A stretch of DNA of 64,000 nucleotides from Aspidapion aeneum. Its lineage: Eukaryota > Arthropoda > Insecta > Coleoptera > Brentidae. The stretch is from positions 142,917,369-142,981,368 of the forward strand of contig OY755039.1 of NCBI GenBank assembly GCA_963576565.1, in the 5' to 3' direction. Below the pieces are notes generated by a model that worked only from the letters and a program-made list of their open reading frames with translations, was not told where the DNA came from and did not search any database. The position numbers and the translations under genes are program-made. Shown piece by piece: positions 1 to 53,977 of this stretch. The first letter of the stretch is position 1. Every line of letters starts with the position of its first letter.

Positions 1-190
1 AAACTGCTATACATATCGATCAATGAAAAGATCGATTACAAATAAAAAGAAACAAACTAGTCCGTGACCTACCACAGCTCTTCTGCCTTTCAGGCCAGAT
101 CAACGCTTATTGCGTTTTTACCCGCCATCAGACACGTGAGGGTCAATCAGTGGAACTCTTAAGCCAAATTATATATTACACACGTGTAAC
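1..190 (-). repeat. Family A repeat fragment at window edge
   Basis: TATCGATCAATGAAAAGATC... to CACGTGAGGGTCAATCAG parallels 41880-42025. Confidence 0.8.
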
Positions 191-1389
191 AAAACGGGAT
201 TTGAATATAAATGGTATTTTTGCCAGTTTTTAAAGATTTTTAATTAAATATTGTTTTGACATCAACAAGCATTAATTATATGCAAGACTAGGTTAAGATT
301 AAGTAAAATTTATGGCAACTCCGGCGACTTGTTTTTTGGCATATTTTCAGGTTCGCTGTATTTTAATAAAAGTTGTATTCGGCTAATATGTCCTTTGAGC
401 CACTAACATCAAAATAATTCATATTTTGTAACTGGAAACAAATTAGCTAAACTAGTTTCAACTTTTAAAAAACACACTGTATGATTTTAACTTTATCGAT
501 TTTCTGAGTCCACGCATCTTTGAATTGCGGTGGTATTTTGTCTCTTTGTCTTTCTCGCCAATGCGAGACAGCTTAAGTTTCAGACCACGGCAACCAAGAA
601 TGTCTGTAGAGCAGAGTGGCTTGTCTTGGACAAGAAAATCATTAAAGAAAGCTTAGATTTTAGCTAGCGGCAAGCTAAGAACGCCTAGAGAGCAGGGTAC
701 TGAAACTTTCGAAAGTCGGGAGGGAGCTCACTCTTTAGTTGCGCTTTGCTTGGTTCGTTACGCTTTCATTCACATTTCTTAAGGGGGGTTTTATTTCAAC
801 TGGGGAAATTTATCAATTATTTTAACTTTGTATAAGCTATTATCTTTATTTTTTATTAGTTTATTAATTTTAAAGCTATTAATTATTACTGTTTCCAGTG
901 TTTTGAAATAATGTGTTTAACTGTTTTATGGTTTTTTAACATCAAAATACAAACCATTCGTTGCCCTAAAATCGGCATTTTTCTTCAACAATATATCCCA
1001 AACCTAAACAGTAATATTAAGTAAATTAAACAGTTGATTGAATAGTTTCACTCATTAAATCAACGTTTAAAATGTTGATAAATATATATATTTACAACAA
1101 ATATACAAAAGGTTTATAAAGCCTAAAAGTTTATGAAGTGTAAATATTTGAATACAAAAGTTTAATAGTACAAAAAAATTTGATATTTAAATAATAAATA
1201 TTAGAAGTGAAAGTGTGAAGCTGCAGGAGGAAAATTGAAAAGGTATGTATGATTATCCTACATTGGTTATACATTTGAGAAAAACGTTTATAGCATACTT
1301 TTCCTCCAAGAATCGTCAAATTCCTTTTCGAGAACAAATAAGTAATAACATTTATATAAGTTGTAGCCTAAGTTGGTAGCTCACAACAT
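191..1389. other. No recognised gene
   Basis: AT-rich DNA downstream of visible trp exons. If trp continues left, this is intron. No conserved frame seen on either strand. Confidence 0.5.
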
Positions 1390-1437
1390 TTAAGCCTTGG
1401 CCACTTGAGGTGACAGTACCACTGTCACACTGGCCGC
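1390..1437 (-). CDS. Candidate short alternative terminal exon of trp
   Basis: A good acceptor (TTTTTGTGTGTTACAG) is followed in phase 0 by 15 codons (AASVTVVLSPQVAKA) and TAA. If used, TRP would end 16 codons after exon 14. There is no conserved homology and no polyadenylation signal close by, so a chance exon is as likely. Confidence 0.2.
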   Translation of the reverse strand, partial: AASVTVVLSPQVAKA

Positions 1438-1757
1438 CTGTAACACACAAAAATTAATTGAACTTTGTGAATATGGACTCTTTCCTGACTTCAAAACCAT
1501 ATTCGTATAAATCCTAACTGATCCTCTTTTCGAAATTTTATCAATTTTTTGACTTTTTCTTGCTTTCAGGGTATATCTAACGGTTAAGTTGTAACAGAAC
1601 GAATACTTTTCACTCGGTTTGAACCAAATTTTGACATTTCACTAAATAGATCTCAAAAATACCTTTTTTAAATTTCTTAAATTATTTCTGAACCGAGCAG
1701 CGCATTCCTTTATTTTCCAAAATATTAAAATAATCTCTGCTTAGCATGTGCATATTA

Positions 1758-42722
<40,965 letters not shown>

Positions 42723-42895
42723 TTTGGATTTTTTATTGTTTGCAATTTGGTTGGTTTTTCTTTTTCTTTTTAATCATTTAGAGATGGTGTTTTGCCTAAA
42801 AAAATCCTGAATATTTTTTATCAATAAAAAACTACCTTTTCATTCCTGTTGAAACTTTTTTTCAGAAATTGTAATTTCCAAAGAATGACTGAAGA

Positions 42896-42904
42896 TTTTT
42901 TATA
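42896..42904 (-). promoter_or_regulatory. Possible TATA box of trp
   Basis: TATAAAAAA on the minus strand about 180 bp before the trp ATG. A 10/11 match to the photoreceptor RCSI consensus (42916-42926) lies only 11 bp upstream, closer than usual, so the promoter call is weak. Confidence 0.3.
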
Positions 42905-43035
42905 CCAATTCTTCCAAATTTGATGACTTTTTATGATCTTTTGGATTTTTTTTAAAGACTTCTTATAACTTACTCTTAATGAACTGAAAAAAATTTAAAT
43001 ACATAAAAAGGCTCTGTTTTATTTTCTCAGGTTGA

Positions 43036-44290
43036 ATTTTATGACAAGCCTCAAATTTTTGCTACATTTTTTGACACTTGAAACTACTAACCACCCTGAA
43101 ATTTTATGACAGACGTGAAATTCTATGACTTTTTACGGTATTTTTGTGGAATTTTATAATCCACTCTAAAACTCTAAATTATTTTACTTATTTTTATGAC
43201 ACTTGACCACTGATTACCCTAAAACTTTACCTAAACCTCCTAAAATTTTATGTTAAATTTAATGGTTTATAACAAGCCTCAAATTTTTACTACACTTTTT
43301 GACACTTGAAACTACTAACCACCCTGAAATTTTATGACAGACGTGAAATTCTATGACTTTTTACGGCATTTAATAACTAATGTGAAATTTTATGACTTTT
43401 TATGGAATTTTATAACCACCTCTAAATTATTTTACTTATTTTTATGACACTTGACACTGATTACCCTAAAACTTTACCTAAACCTCCTAAAATTTTATGT
43501 TAAATTTAATGGTTTATAACAAGCCTCAAATTTTTACTACACTTTTTGACACTTGACACTACTGACCACCCTGAAATTTTATGACAGACGTGAAATTCTA
43601 TGACTTTTTACGGCATTTAATAACTAATGTGAAATTTTATGACTTTTTGTGGAATTTTATAATCCACTCTAAATTATTTTACTTATTTTTATGACACTTG
43701 ACCACTGATTACCCTAAAACTTTACCTAAACCGCCTAAAATTTTATGTTAAATTTAATGGTTTATAACAAGCCTCAAATTTTTACTACACTTTTTGACAC
43801 TTGAAACTACTAACCACCCCGAAATTTTATGACAGACGTGAAATTCTATGACTTTTTATGGCATTTAATAACTAATGTGAAATTTTATGACTTTTTGTGG
43901 AATTTTATAATCCACTCTAAATTATTTTACTTATTTTTATGACACTTGGCCACTGATTAACCTAAAACTTTACCTAAACCTCCTAAAATTTGATGTTAAA
44001 TTTAATGGTTTATAACAAGCCTCAAATTTTTACTACACTTTTTGACACTGTAAACTACTAACCACCCTGAAATTTTATGACAGACGTGAAATTCTATGAC
44101 TTTTTATGGCATTTAATAACTAATGTGAAATTTTATGACTTTTTGTGGAATTTTATAATCCACTCTAAATTATTTTACTTATTTTTATGACACTTGACCA
44201 CTGATTACCCTAAAACTTTACCTAAACCTCCTAAAATTTTATGATAAATTTAATGTTTTTTGACAATCCCTAAATTTTATGACGTTTTAT
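43036..44290. repeat. Satellite of about 248-bp units upstream of trp
   Basis: Five units, anchored by CAAGCCTCAAATTTTT at about 43046, 43274, 43520, 43769 and 44017. Within the unit GAAATTTTATGAC-type 12-mers recur several times. Confidence 0.9.
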
Positions 44291-44962
44291 AATTTTATGA
44301 CCCCTGACCGCCCAGTATTACTGCAAAAGACGTACTATTTTTTTTCGAACACTGTGTATTATTGGAAACGATGGAAATTCTATAAATCACAAATTGAGAG
44401 TAAGATATTTGATCGACTAAATTTAATAGAAACACGATAAAAAAAAAATATGATGTCAAACCAGCATAAAATACTGAGGGATGGTCATATACATAAACAA
44501 AATATACCTATATATCTACCTATTTAACAAATTCAAAATTAAAAATATTCAAGATAGTTGGGAGCCCAAGAAGAAAATTTAGGGTCTTGTTGCATTTTGT
44601 CGTACCATGATGAAATTTGGCACAGAGGTAGTAGACACCTGGAGATGTCATTTTAGAAGTGGCGCTCCGATGGAACCCAGCGCAGGGCAAAGATACAGGG
44701 GCGTACTTGAGGCGGGAGAGTAAAAATTGATAAAGTAAATATAAAACTCATTTCGTGTACAATTATTTGTTTCAAACAAATTTACAATTATTTGTTTCAA
44801 ACAAATTTTTTCCAACAAATTTCCGCGATTTGCGCATGGGCAATATAAAGAAAAATTTTTGATGAAAAAAGCATAATAATTATAAAAAGTCTTTAGAATT
44901 ACAATATAACAGGTTAGGTTATTAGATCATCTCATCTTTGCCCACAAGTTTAGGGGAAAATC

Positions 44963-45338
44963 TATATCATAACAAAAACATTTCATGTAAAAAAAAGCCA
45001 AGTACGCGAAAATGGCATTCCGTAAAAAGAATTGAGATAAAAGTAAAGCCAAGTTCTCCAATACAAATTTCAAAATGAAAGGTTCTTACTAGTTTGGAAA
45101 TATTTTTTTTAACTTTGCTATTACAGCCAAACTTCTTTATGTTCAATTTAGCACTGTGCCTAAGAGTTATTTACAGCCGTAATAGCCAAGTTTAGAAAAA
45201 TATTTCCAAACTAGTAAGAACCTTTCATTTTGAAATTTGTATTGGAGAACTTGGCTTTACTTTTATCTCAATTCTTTTTACGGAATGCCATTTTCGCGTA
45301 CTTGGCTTTTTTTTACATGAAATGTTTTTGTTATGATT
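44963..45338. mobile_element. Hairpin element, about 140-bp arms
   Basis: ATCATAACAAAAACATTTCA at the left and its inverse at the right; most of the element is palindromic. A second copy, broken by two LINEs, spans 47573-50280. Confidence 0.85.
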
Positions 45339-45439
45339 CCACTTCTTTTTTAAAGGAATTGGAAAATACTTAATTTTTAAAGTAGTAAAATATAGGGAAT
45401 ATTGTTCAAAACTTTTGCAATGCCTTACTTAAATTTTTG

Positions 45440-46480
45440 AGATTTTTTAATTTTTTTTTATGGTTTTATCGTAGTTCCTATCAGCCTTCCAAAGCTCAGC
45501 TCTCTAGCGTTTCTGAAAGTACACAATGTTACTTTTACATAACTTTACATGTATAGGGGAGGGAAATAAATTAAAATTGTCGTGTTTTTAAATTTTGTCC
45601 TATAGTTTTATCATAGTTTCTATCAGTCTTGCAATGCTCAGCTCTCTAGCGTTTCTGGAAGTGGGTAATGTTACTTTTACATAACTTTACATTTATAGGG
45701 GAGGAGAGTAAATGAAAATATTGGAGTTTTTAAATTTTTTCCCATGGTTTTATCATAATTTCCAGCATTCCAATGCTCAGCTCTCTAGCATTTCTGGAAG
45801 TGGGCAATGTTAGTTTTATATAAATTTACATTTATAGGAGAGGGAAGTAAATTAAAATGTTGGTGTTTTTAAATTTTTTTATACAGTTTTATCATATTGT
45901 CTTTCAGTCTTAAAAAGTTCAGCTCTCTAGCGTTTCTGGAAGTGGACAGTGTTACTTTTACATAACTTTTCATTAATAGGAGAAAGAAGTAAATTAGAAT
46001 TTTGGGGTGTTTTAATTTTTTCTATAACTTTATCATAGTTACTATCGGTCTTCCAAAGCTCAGCTCTCTAGTATGTCTGGAAGAAGGCAATGTTACTTTT
46101 ACTTAACTTTACATTTATAGGGGAGGGAACGAGGGAGGAAAGTAAATTATAATTTTGGGGTGTTTTAATTTTTCTTATAGTTTTATCATAGTTCCTATCA
46201 TTCTGCCAAAGCTCAACTCTCTAGCATTTCTGGAAGTGGGCAATGCTACTGTTACATAACTTTAAATGTATAGGGGAGGGGAGTAAATTAAAATTTTGGG
46301 GTTTTTTGATTTTTTCCTATAGTTTTATCATAGTTCCTATCAGTCTGCCAAAGCTCAACTCTCTAGCATTTCTGGAAGTGGGCGATGCTAATTTTACATA
46401 AGGAGTAAATTAAAATTTTGGGGTTTTTTGATTTTTTCCAGGGGTTTAGTCATAATTTCTATCAGTCTGCCAAATTTCAG
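45440..46480. repeat. Tandem array of about 140-bp units
   Basis: CAGCTCTCTAGCGTTTCTGG recurs about every 140 bp (from 45497 through 46480, seven to eight units). Two further units at 50400-50650 follow the broken hairpin copy. Confidence 0.88.
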
Positions 46481-47656
46481 CTTTGTAACGTGTCTGGAAG
46501 TACAGTAGAATATTGATGATCTATACATGAGTGAGTGAGTCAGTGAGTGAGTGGCAATTTCGACGTTTTTTGAAATTTTGTAACTACTTTATGGAATTGA
46601 ATGAAACTTGGAGGGGTTGTTAACTCCATGGAGATCTACGACTGTGCAAAGTTTGAGATTCGTAGCTCATTCTGAAGTAGAGTTTTAGGTAGGTCAAATA
46701 TCGGCTGAAACGTTTCCAGAAAAGATGGTTACGGCGCGCGAACTGACGAGGCACTGCTGTGCCCTCAGATATATATTTTTTAGATTTTCTTTTTTTTGAC
46801 TTCTGGGAGGGGGTAATTACCCCATTTACCACCTCCCGTAGAGCCGCCAATGTTTCGAGCTGCCCACGGAAACATACAAGAAAAAAACCTTTCAGCCTTA
46901 GCCATGAAATGATCAGTATATCATCTTTTGAGTCTATGGGGGAAATCTTATAAGGACCGAATCGATTGGCATAATTTAATTAAAATGGTCAATTAGAAAA
47001 AAACCCTCTCGATAGCTAATCCATTTAATCAGGCCAAGTTTGTTAAAAGTTCTTCTCTACCGAGACCTACTACTGGGAATATGTGGGACGCACCATTTAC
47101 TATATCGATAAACTACAATTTTTTGGGGAAAAACTACGTAACTCTATAGTTTAGACATAATCGGATTTAAAAATATTCGTATAAATTCCCTAGATTTGTT
47201 GATTTTTTTAGAATAATAACACAATTTTGTGTGCGGGTGCGGGTTCATTGACCATTTTGTATTAAAAAATGGAAAAAAAGGTTATTGTGGCGTGTTTATC
47301 GCTGTTGTATGTACAGTCAGGGACGTTTTAAATTACCGCGCTCGAAAATAAAAAATATTCCTCTTTGAAATTCGGAAAAAACTAGTTTGAACCAAAATAA
47401 AAAAAAAATATGAATCTTACCTCTGTCTGTACAAATACATATTAAAAAATTATTAAATTTAGAAAAGAAAATAAACCGGCAATATAAAAAGTCTCTGACT
47501 GTACCTCATGCCAAATGCCACTATTTCTAATATAGTCCCAACAGTCTATTTTTTAGGTCATAATTAATAGATTAAACAGAACAAAAACATTTCATTTAAA
47601 AAAAAAGCCAAGTCCGCGAAAATTATTCCGTAAAAAGAATTGAGATAAAAGGAACT

Positions 47657-48779
47657 TAAAATAATTTAAAACCTTGTACAGTTCAATGCGCAGAAAACCC
47701 AAGCAGCCCTGTTTTCAAAAAAGACCAGCACCGGTGAGCCAAACATCATGCTATCTGGAAGTGATGTCGCATTGCAGAGCCAGTTGAACATCTTAGGAGT
47801 CACTGCAGAGACCAACATGTCTTGGCACAGTCACGTGGCAGATATAGCTAAAAGGGCGTCCCAAAAGCTTGGGGTGCTATTTCGTACAAGACATCTGTAT
47901 ACACCAAGCCAACTGCTGACACTCTACAAAGCCCAGATTCGACCAACTATGGAGTATTGCTCACATATATGGAGTGCGGCACCCAAACATACCTTAATGC
48001 TGCTGATCAATGACCCCGCACTTACCCGTAGCTTGGATAGTCTCGAACATCGAAGAACTGTGGGCGATCTATCTTTCTTGTACAGGTAGTATCACGGAAA
48101 ATGCTCTGAAGAGTTGGCACGTATGATCCCCCCGGGAGTAGCACCTACTAGGCGAACACGTCAAACAGACGGTAACCATCAATTTATTGTCAAAGGCACC
48201 AAGAACCTCATTATATCAGAATTCATATCTCTGGAGAACAGCATCGCTGTGGAATAAACTCCCTGCGACAGTTTTCCCTGCAGGTTACAACCTGAACCGT
48301 TTCAAAACCAACACACACCAACATTTCCGCGCACTTGCCGCTTCTCGAGCGTGATAGGTATCTCCTTGCGAGTGCGCATGCCCGTAAAAAAAAAAATTAA
48401 ATTGTTACTTTCGAAATCTATCGATTGGGTTTTCTTGAGCTGTTTTATTTAAAAAAAAATTATGTCGTTGTGATTGTAGGTATTGCCTTATTGGAGAACA
48501 TGTATGTATGTATGTGTGTGTATATGTATATATGGTTATATTGTTTTAATAAACTAGAAATAGTGGATTTGAAAGGTCTTGATTTTAAAAAATTGTGATA
48601 TATTTTTTTTATAGTTTAATTTTAGTGTGTCATTGTTTTCTATAGTGATTTATTTATTTACCTTATTTGTAACTTAAACCTAGTATTATTATTATTATAT
48701 TTTATTTTTTTATCACTTTAGCTTTAGCCTGCTTTGTCAGATGATTTTTGATTATTGACAATAAAGTATATTTTGAATT
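47657..48779 (+). pseudogene. LINE 3' fragment (Jockey/CR1-like)
   Basis: 47748-48070 encodes ILGVTAETNMSWHSHV, KLGVLFRTRHLYTPSQLLTL and YKAQIRPTMEYCSHIWSAAP, typical of RT C-termini, with frameshifts after it. It ends GACAATAAAGTATATTTTGAATTGA, similar to the tail at 38632. Confidence 0.75.
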
Positions 48780-48957
48780 GAGAGCCAAGTTCTCCAATAC
48801 AAATTTCAAAATGAAAGAAAGGTTCTTACTAGTTTGGAAATGTGTTTTTAAACATTGCTATTACATCCAAACTTCTTTGTTTTCAATTTAGCACTGTGCC
48901 GAAGAGATTTGCAACCGTAACAGCCAAGTTTAGAAAAACATTTTCAAACTAGTAAAA

Positions 48958-48962
<5 letters not shown>

Positions 48963-49012
<50 letters not shown>

Positions 49013-50204
49013 CGGTTTCACAACGTTCTACGTCTTCCGATACCCAATCTCCACTCGTTTCTGTTTGCCCATAATTCATCATCTAGGCCTCTTATTCTTA
49101 TTTCACTATCTATTCCTTCTCTCCAGCTTCTCCTTGGTCTTCCTCGTTTTCTTCGGCCATTTGGTTTCCATTGTAATATTTGTTTAGGTAGTCTTCCATC
49201 ATCCATTCTTTGTACATGTCCATACCACACCAGTTGTTTTGTTCTTATATCATCCACTAGGGTACGTTCACCCACTGTCATAATTTCTCTTATTCTTTGA
49301 TTGGTAACTCTTTCTCTTTTTGATATCCCTGCTGCTCTTCTCCAATAGTCCATCTCCGTAGCGGAAAGCATTTTTTCTGTTCTATCTTTGATTGGCCATA
49401 CTTCTGAGCCGTATGTAATAATACTTTTTACAATGGTGTTATATATAAGCTTTTTGTTATGTTTTGATATACTTTGGTCCCAAATTATTCCATTTAATAA
49501 AGTTATTGCTTTTCTTCCTTGTACATTTCTATCTTTTATAGCTTTGTCTAGTGTTCCGTCAGCTGTAATTTTTAGACCTAAGTATTTATACTCATCACAG
49601 GACTGAATTCGCTGCCCAGTATTTAAGATTAGATCCTGTTTCGTTCCACCAATACACATATACTCTGTCTTATTGATATTAACCTCTAGTCCCCACTTAT
49701 TGTACTCTTCTATTAGTTTTCGTGTCATATATTCGAGGTCGTCATAATCCTGAGCCACCACTATCTGATCATCGGCGAAACATAAAGTATACAAGGTGGT
49801 TTCATTCAACGGAATTCCCATGTTTTGGCATTTTCTCTTCCAGACTTTAAGGACCTGTTCCAAATATATCTTGAAGAGCGTAGGCGAGATACAGCAACCT
49901 TGTTTAAGACCTTTATTTACTTGAAAGCCCTTGGTTAGTTTTGCTTTTATTTTAACTTTTGCCTTACTATTGCGGTAAAACTCTTTGATGGCCTTAATTA
50001 GTTGTACGCTTATGTTTGTCTTTTCCAACGCTTTCCAAAGTAGATTTAGTGGTATACTATCATATGCCTTCTGCAAATCTACGTAAAGCAGATGGAGCTC
50101 TTGTCCGTATGCCATTTTCTTTTCAATAACTTGGGTTATACAAAAGAGATGATCTGAAGTCGATCTACCCGCCCTGAAACCAGCTTGTTCTTCTGCCTCC
50201 ATAT
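48963..50204 (-). mobile_element. Young RTE-like LINE, 5' truncated, uninterrupted reading frame
   Basis: Minus-strand open frame 49018-50202 (394 aa), starting inside the RT: EEQAGFRAGRSTSDHLF, VDLQKAYDSIP, LKQGCCISPTLF, FADD, INKTEYMCIG, then the C-terminal WYGHVQRMDDGRLPKQIL and GRRKRGRPRRSW typical of RTE-type proteins. The tail is (TA)n at 48963-49008. The 14-bp duplication CTAGTAAAAACTTT flanks it (48949-48962, 50205-50218). Its apparent ATG is a truncation artefact. Confidence 0.9.
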
Positions 50205-50690
50205 CTAGTAAAAACTTTTCATTTTAAAATTAATATTGGAGAACTTGGCTTTTTTTACATAAAATGTTTCTGTTATGATTTCACTTCTTTTTTAAATATT
50301 TGGATAATATTTAAGTTTTAAAGTAGTAAAGTATGCGAAATATTGTCCAAAACTTTTAAATTGCCTTATTAAAAATTTTTAGGTTTTTAAATTTTTTCCT
50401 ATGGTTTTATTCTTAGAGTAATAAAATATATTATAGTTCCTATCAGCCTTCTAAAGCTCAGCTCTCTAGCGGTCCTGGAAGCGGGCATGGTTACTTTTAT
50501 ATAACTTTATATTTATAGGGGAGGGAGGTAAATTAAAATTTTGGTATTTTTAAAATTTTCCTATAGTTTTATCATAGTTCCTATCAGTCTTCCAAAGCTC
50601 AGCTCTCTAGCGTTTCTGGAAGTGGGCAATGTTACTTTTATATAACTTTACAGGAGGAGAGTAAATGAGTTTTGGGGTTTTTCGATTTTT

Positions 50691-52470
50691 ACCTTCCTAC
50701 CCCGCACAGCAATGGCTGGAGAAAGTATTGTTTTCGACGAATTTTTTTTTTTTTAGATAACGCCGAAAATGTGTTATTTGGGTGTATTATCACCTACCCT
50801 AGCAGTATCGTCGTGATGTCTGTGTGTGTGTGTGTGTGTATATATAACTCTGTCCGTAACGCGATAGCTCCTAAACCGCCCAACCGATTTTCATGAAATT
50901 TTTAGGTAAAACAGTATTCGATACTGTAACGAGCCGATTAGATTTTGGTCGAAATTCATTAATGTTAATGACAGTTTTTTGACAGTTAAAAAGTTTTAAA
51001 AAATGCTTAACGGAGCGTCGCATCAATATGCGGTTTTCGGAATATAGTAGCGCACATTTTTTCAAAAATTTGTGTTATAACCAAAAATTTTGTAGGAGCT
51101 TTCGTTTCGGAGATATTTACAAAAAACTGTTTTTAAGGTTAATATAGCATGGAGTTTACTTGGAGTGTGCTAATGGATTAGGAAGGTATCAGATCCGTCA
51201 TGGATCCATTTATTTCTGCATCGTACTGATAAACCCTAACAAGGCGGAAACATATGTCTGCGGCTACCATAACCCCTTTCTGAGGAATAGCCCGAAAATT
51301 GATTTATTTAGTCTTTGACTGCACCTCGAAAAATTCCTTTTATATTTAATATTTTATTCATCTCGTTGGGGAACATGGCCGTCAAAGCATCTGATTTGTA
51401 GAACAACAAAATCTTTGGATTTAAGCAGTGTAGGGACGGTCGCACATAGGCGGATTTCACGAAAAAGCTGGTCAAAACCTAAGATCCATTTACAGCCCCC
51501 TAAAATTGCATGTAGTAATAAAAAAATATATGATTTATTGTTTAAAAAAGATAAAGAAGAAAAATTCTTTAAGGACCCCGCACAAAAAAATAAAATTTGG
51601 AACTTTACTAATTAATTAAAATGCTTCCTAAAAAATCGTTGACACCAGAATTTTAGCTGTATAAACTTTTACAAGATATTGCAATATTTGATTTTAATAA
51701 TTGCATAGCTCCATGAAAAAATGTTTTAACCAACATGTAGGTATGTAAAATTCGCAATTGCATAAAACAATGTGATATTTTTGCAAAAAAAGTTAATTGA
51801 ACTTTTTCTGTTTTTTTCCGACTTTCGTTATTAATAAAGTATATTGTCTAGCAAGAAAAATACTCTGCCAATATATGGGCTCCTAAGCTCACACAATGTA
51901 GTATAGTTATAGTGTACGTGTGAGCTAATATAACTAAAAAATTAAATATATTTTATTCAACTTCAGACTCAATTACCTTTCGTTTGATACCACACAAGCC
52001 ATATTTTGATTTGCACTCTAATTTTTAAAATATACCCCCACCCTTTAAAAAAAAAACTAAAATGTATTTTGCTTAACTCCAGACTCAATTACCTTTCGTT
52101 TGATATGACACACGCCATCTTTTCCCTTAAAATCTAATTTTTCGAATCTACTCCCACCCTTTTTTTAAAAATAAACTAAAATTTATTTTGTTTAACTCCA
52201 GACTTAATTACCTTTCGTTTGATATCACACACGCCATATTTTCACATATACTCTAATTTTTTTAATCTACCCCCACCCTTTTATTTGGCTTGCGCCGAAC
52301 AGATATATACACACCTAAATACACCACACAGGCACACACACGGACATACGTCACGATAAAATTGCTAAGATACAATACACCAAAATAACATATTTTCAGT
52401 GTTATCTCAATTTTTTTTGTTGTCGAAAATAATACCTTCTCTAGCCATTGCTGCGCGAGCTAGGAAGGTA
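50691..52470. mobile_element. 1.8-kb TIR element, ACCTTCCTA ends
   Basis: ACCTTCCTACCCCGCACAGC and the inverse at 52420-52470 share GCAATGGCTGGAGAAAGTAT-type sequence. It contains a TG microsatellite (50819-50840) and a nested copy of the 23995 repeat at 51856-52295. A related end fragment is at 17540-17590. Confidence 0.7.
51856..52295. mobile_element. Third, 3'-truncated copy of the 23995-24736 repeat
   Basis: Start and about three 110-bp units present; it stops at GGCTTGCGCCGAACAG before the CAGA tract. Confidence 0.75.
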
Positions 52471-53365
52471 AAAGTGAAATCAGAATACGTGACATAATAA
52501 TTATACTTTTGGTTTACAAAAACCATTGTTATTAAAGCTAAGAAAACTTATTTATTAATTTACGCATATTATGTACGTATTTTTTACTGGACAATTTTCG
52601 ATATACACAAAAAGAAATTTTAACTTTTTTACTCGATCCGCATAACTCCGCAGCTGAAACTGACTTTGTTACTTAGAAAACATATGCATGTACTTAATAG
52701 GACCAACAATGTCAATAAAGTTGGATGAAGTTGAAACATTTAGTCAAGTTCTATTTCAGAAAATGAAAACTTTAAAAGTTTTCTGCAACGGTTGTTTTAA
52801 ACCGGTTTAAAATATTACCAATAAAATAAAAAACAATGTTAAATATGTACAATAAATAGCTACATACCTCCAGATTCAAAATCCATGTTCAAAAAAATTA
52901 TTTTTGATAATAGGCGAAAGTTTTAAAAGGGCTTGTTAACCATCAACTTTTGTAAATTTAAGTAACGCAAATAACATAAAAAAATAAATGGAAGTTTCAT
53001 CGGTCATTACTATGGCAATTGTTTTTCAAATTAGGCGTGACATGGTCACGGCCTAGCATGATCATCAGTGATTGCACTTATAGCAATTTTACAATTAAAC
53101 AGGGCTTTTTCTTAAAATCCGCCTGTGTGAGTCGTTCACTTTTTTAATGTCACATTAAAAAATTACTTAAACTCATCTGAAAAGGAAGGCATTTCAAAAG
53201 TTTTCAAAAACTGGTAACGAAAATCTTTATTAAATTATTATACTTATTTGAAAGTATGAGGTGTGCATTGTTTGCACTGTTTCTTTGTATTCTACAAATG
53301 TTAGAAAAATAAGATGGTCATTACACACTTAGATGAAACTTTATCTGCATTTTAACATAACATAC
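52471..53365. other. Intergenic trp-trpl, nothing recognised
   Basis: AT-rich, no conserved frame, no bounded repeat. Confidence 0.5.
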
Positions 53366-53977
53366 CAGGGCTATCAAAATGGACGGGCCACGATCCTCCA
53401 CTTTGTTGACGTCACATCCGGGGCTGATTTTTTTTTTTGATGGTCACGTTACGACACAGCTGATTGTCTTTAAAATATTGAAGTTGAAATGACGGTTCAT
53501 GGATATTTGATTGTTTTTAAATAAAGCCGTTTTTGAGATTGTTTTTACTTTATTCTGGCAGAACAATTTTTTTTAAATGTATAGTAAGCCCTAATTTTTC
53601 ATAGCCGCTTCAATAGCTCACACAAAAATTAAGTTTAAAGTAGAAGCGAATGTGACAATCACATATGACAAAGTCAAATACATGTCAAATATAACAGTTG
53701 GCATGTGGTACATGGCGGGTAATTTAAATTCAAAATAAGGAATGCTAAATCTTGAAGATTTTAACCTTTTAATCATGTTGCTTCCTTACAAACCTTTGGT
53801 GGAATATCGGGATGGTGTCTGAGAATATTTCAGTGAAATTTTGCGGAAATCTGTAGTGCCATTTTGAAAATATCATAAAAAAACGTCTGACCTCCCATAA
53901 GACCCAATGTAAAATTCAGCCCCGGGAGAACAGCTGATTTTTTCAGGGTCGTGGCCTCTATTTTTGTGTTGGCCTTG
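53366..53977. mobile_element. 612-bp CAGGGCTATC MITE with target duplication
   Basis: Full-length copy flanked by AACATAC on both sides, which supports a hAT-like 7-8 bp duplication. Confidence 0.85.

Noticed and set aside
42916..42926. RCSI-like site before trp
   Set aside because: One mismatch to the consensus and only 11 bp from the TATA-like box; too weak alone.
43036..44290. CRISPR-like regular repeats
   Set aside because: Units are contiguous 248-bp satellite monomers without unique spacers, in a eukaryotic genome.
50199..50202. ATG of the 394-codon RTE frame as a true start
   Set aside because: It lies two bases from the insertion border and inside the RT domain, so the element is 5' truncated there.
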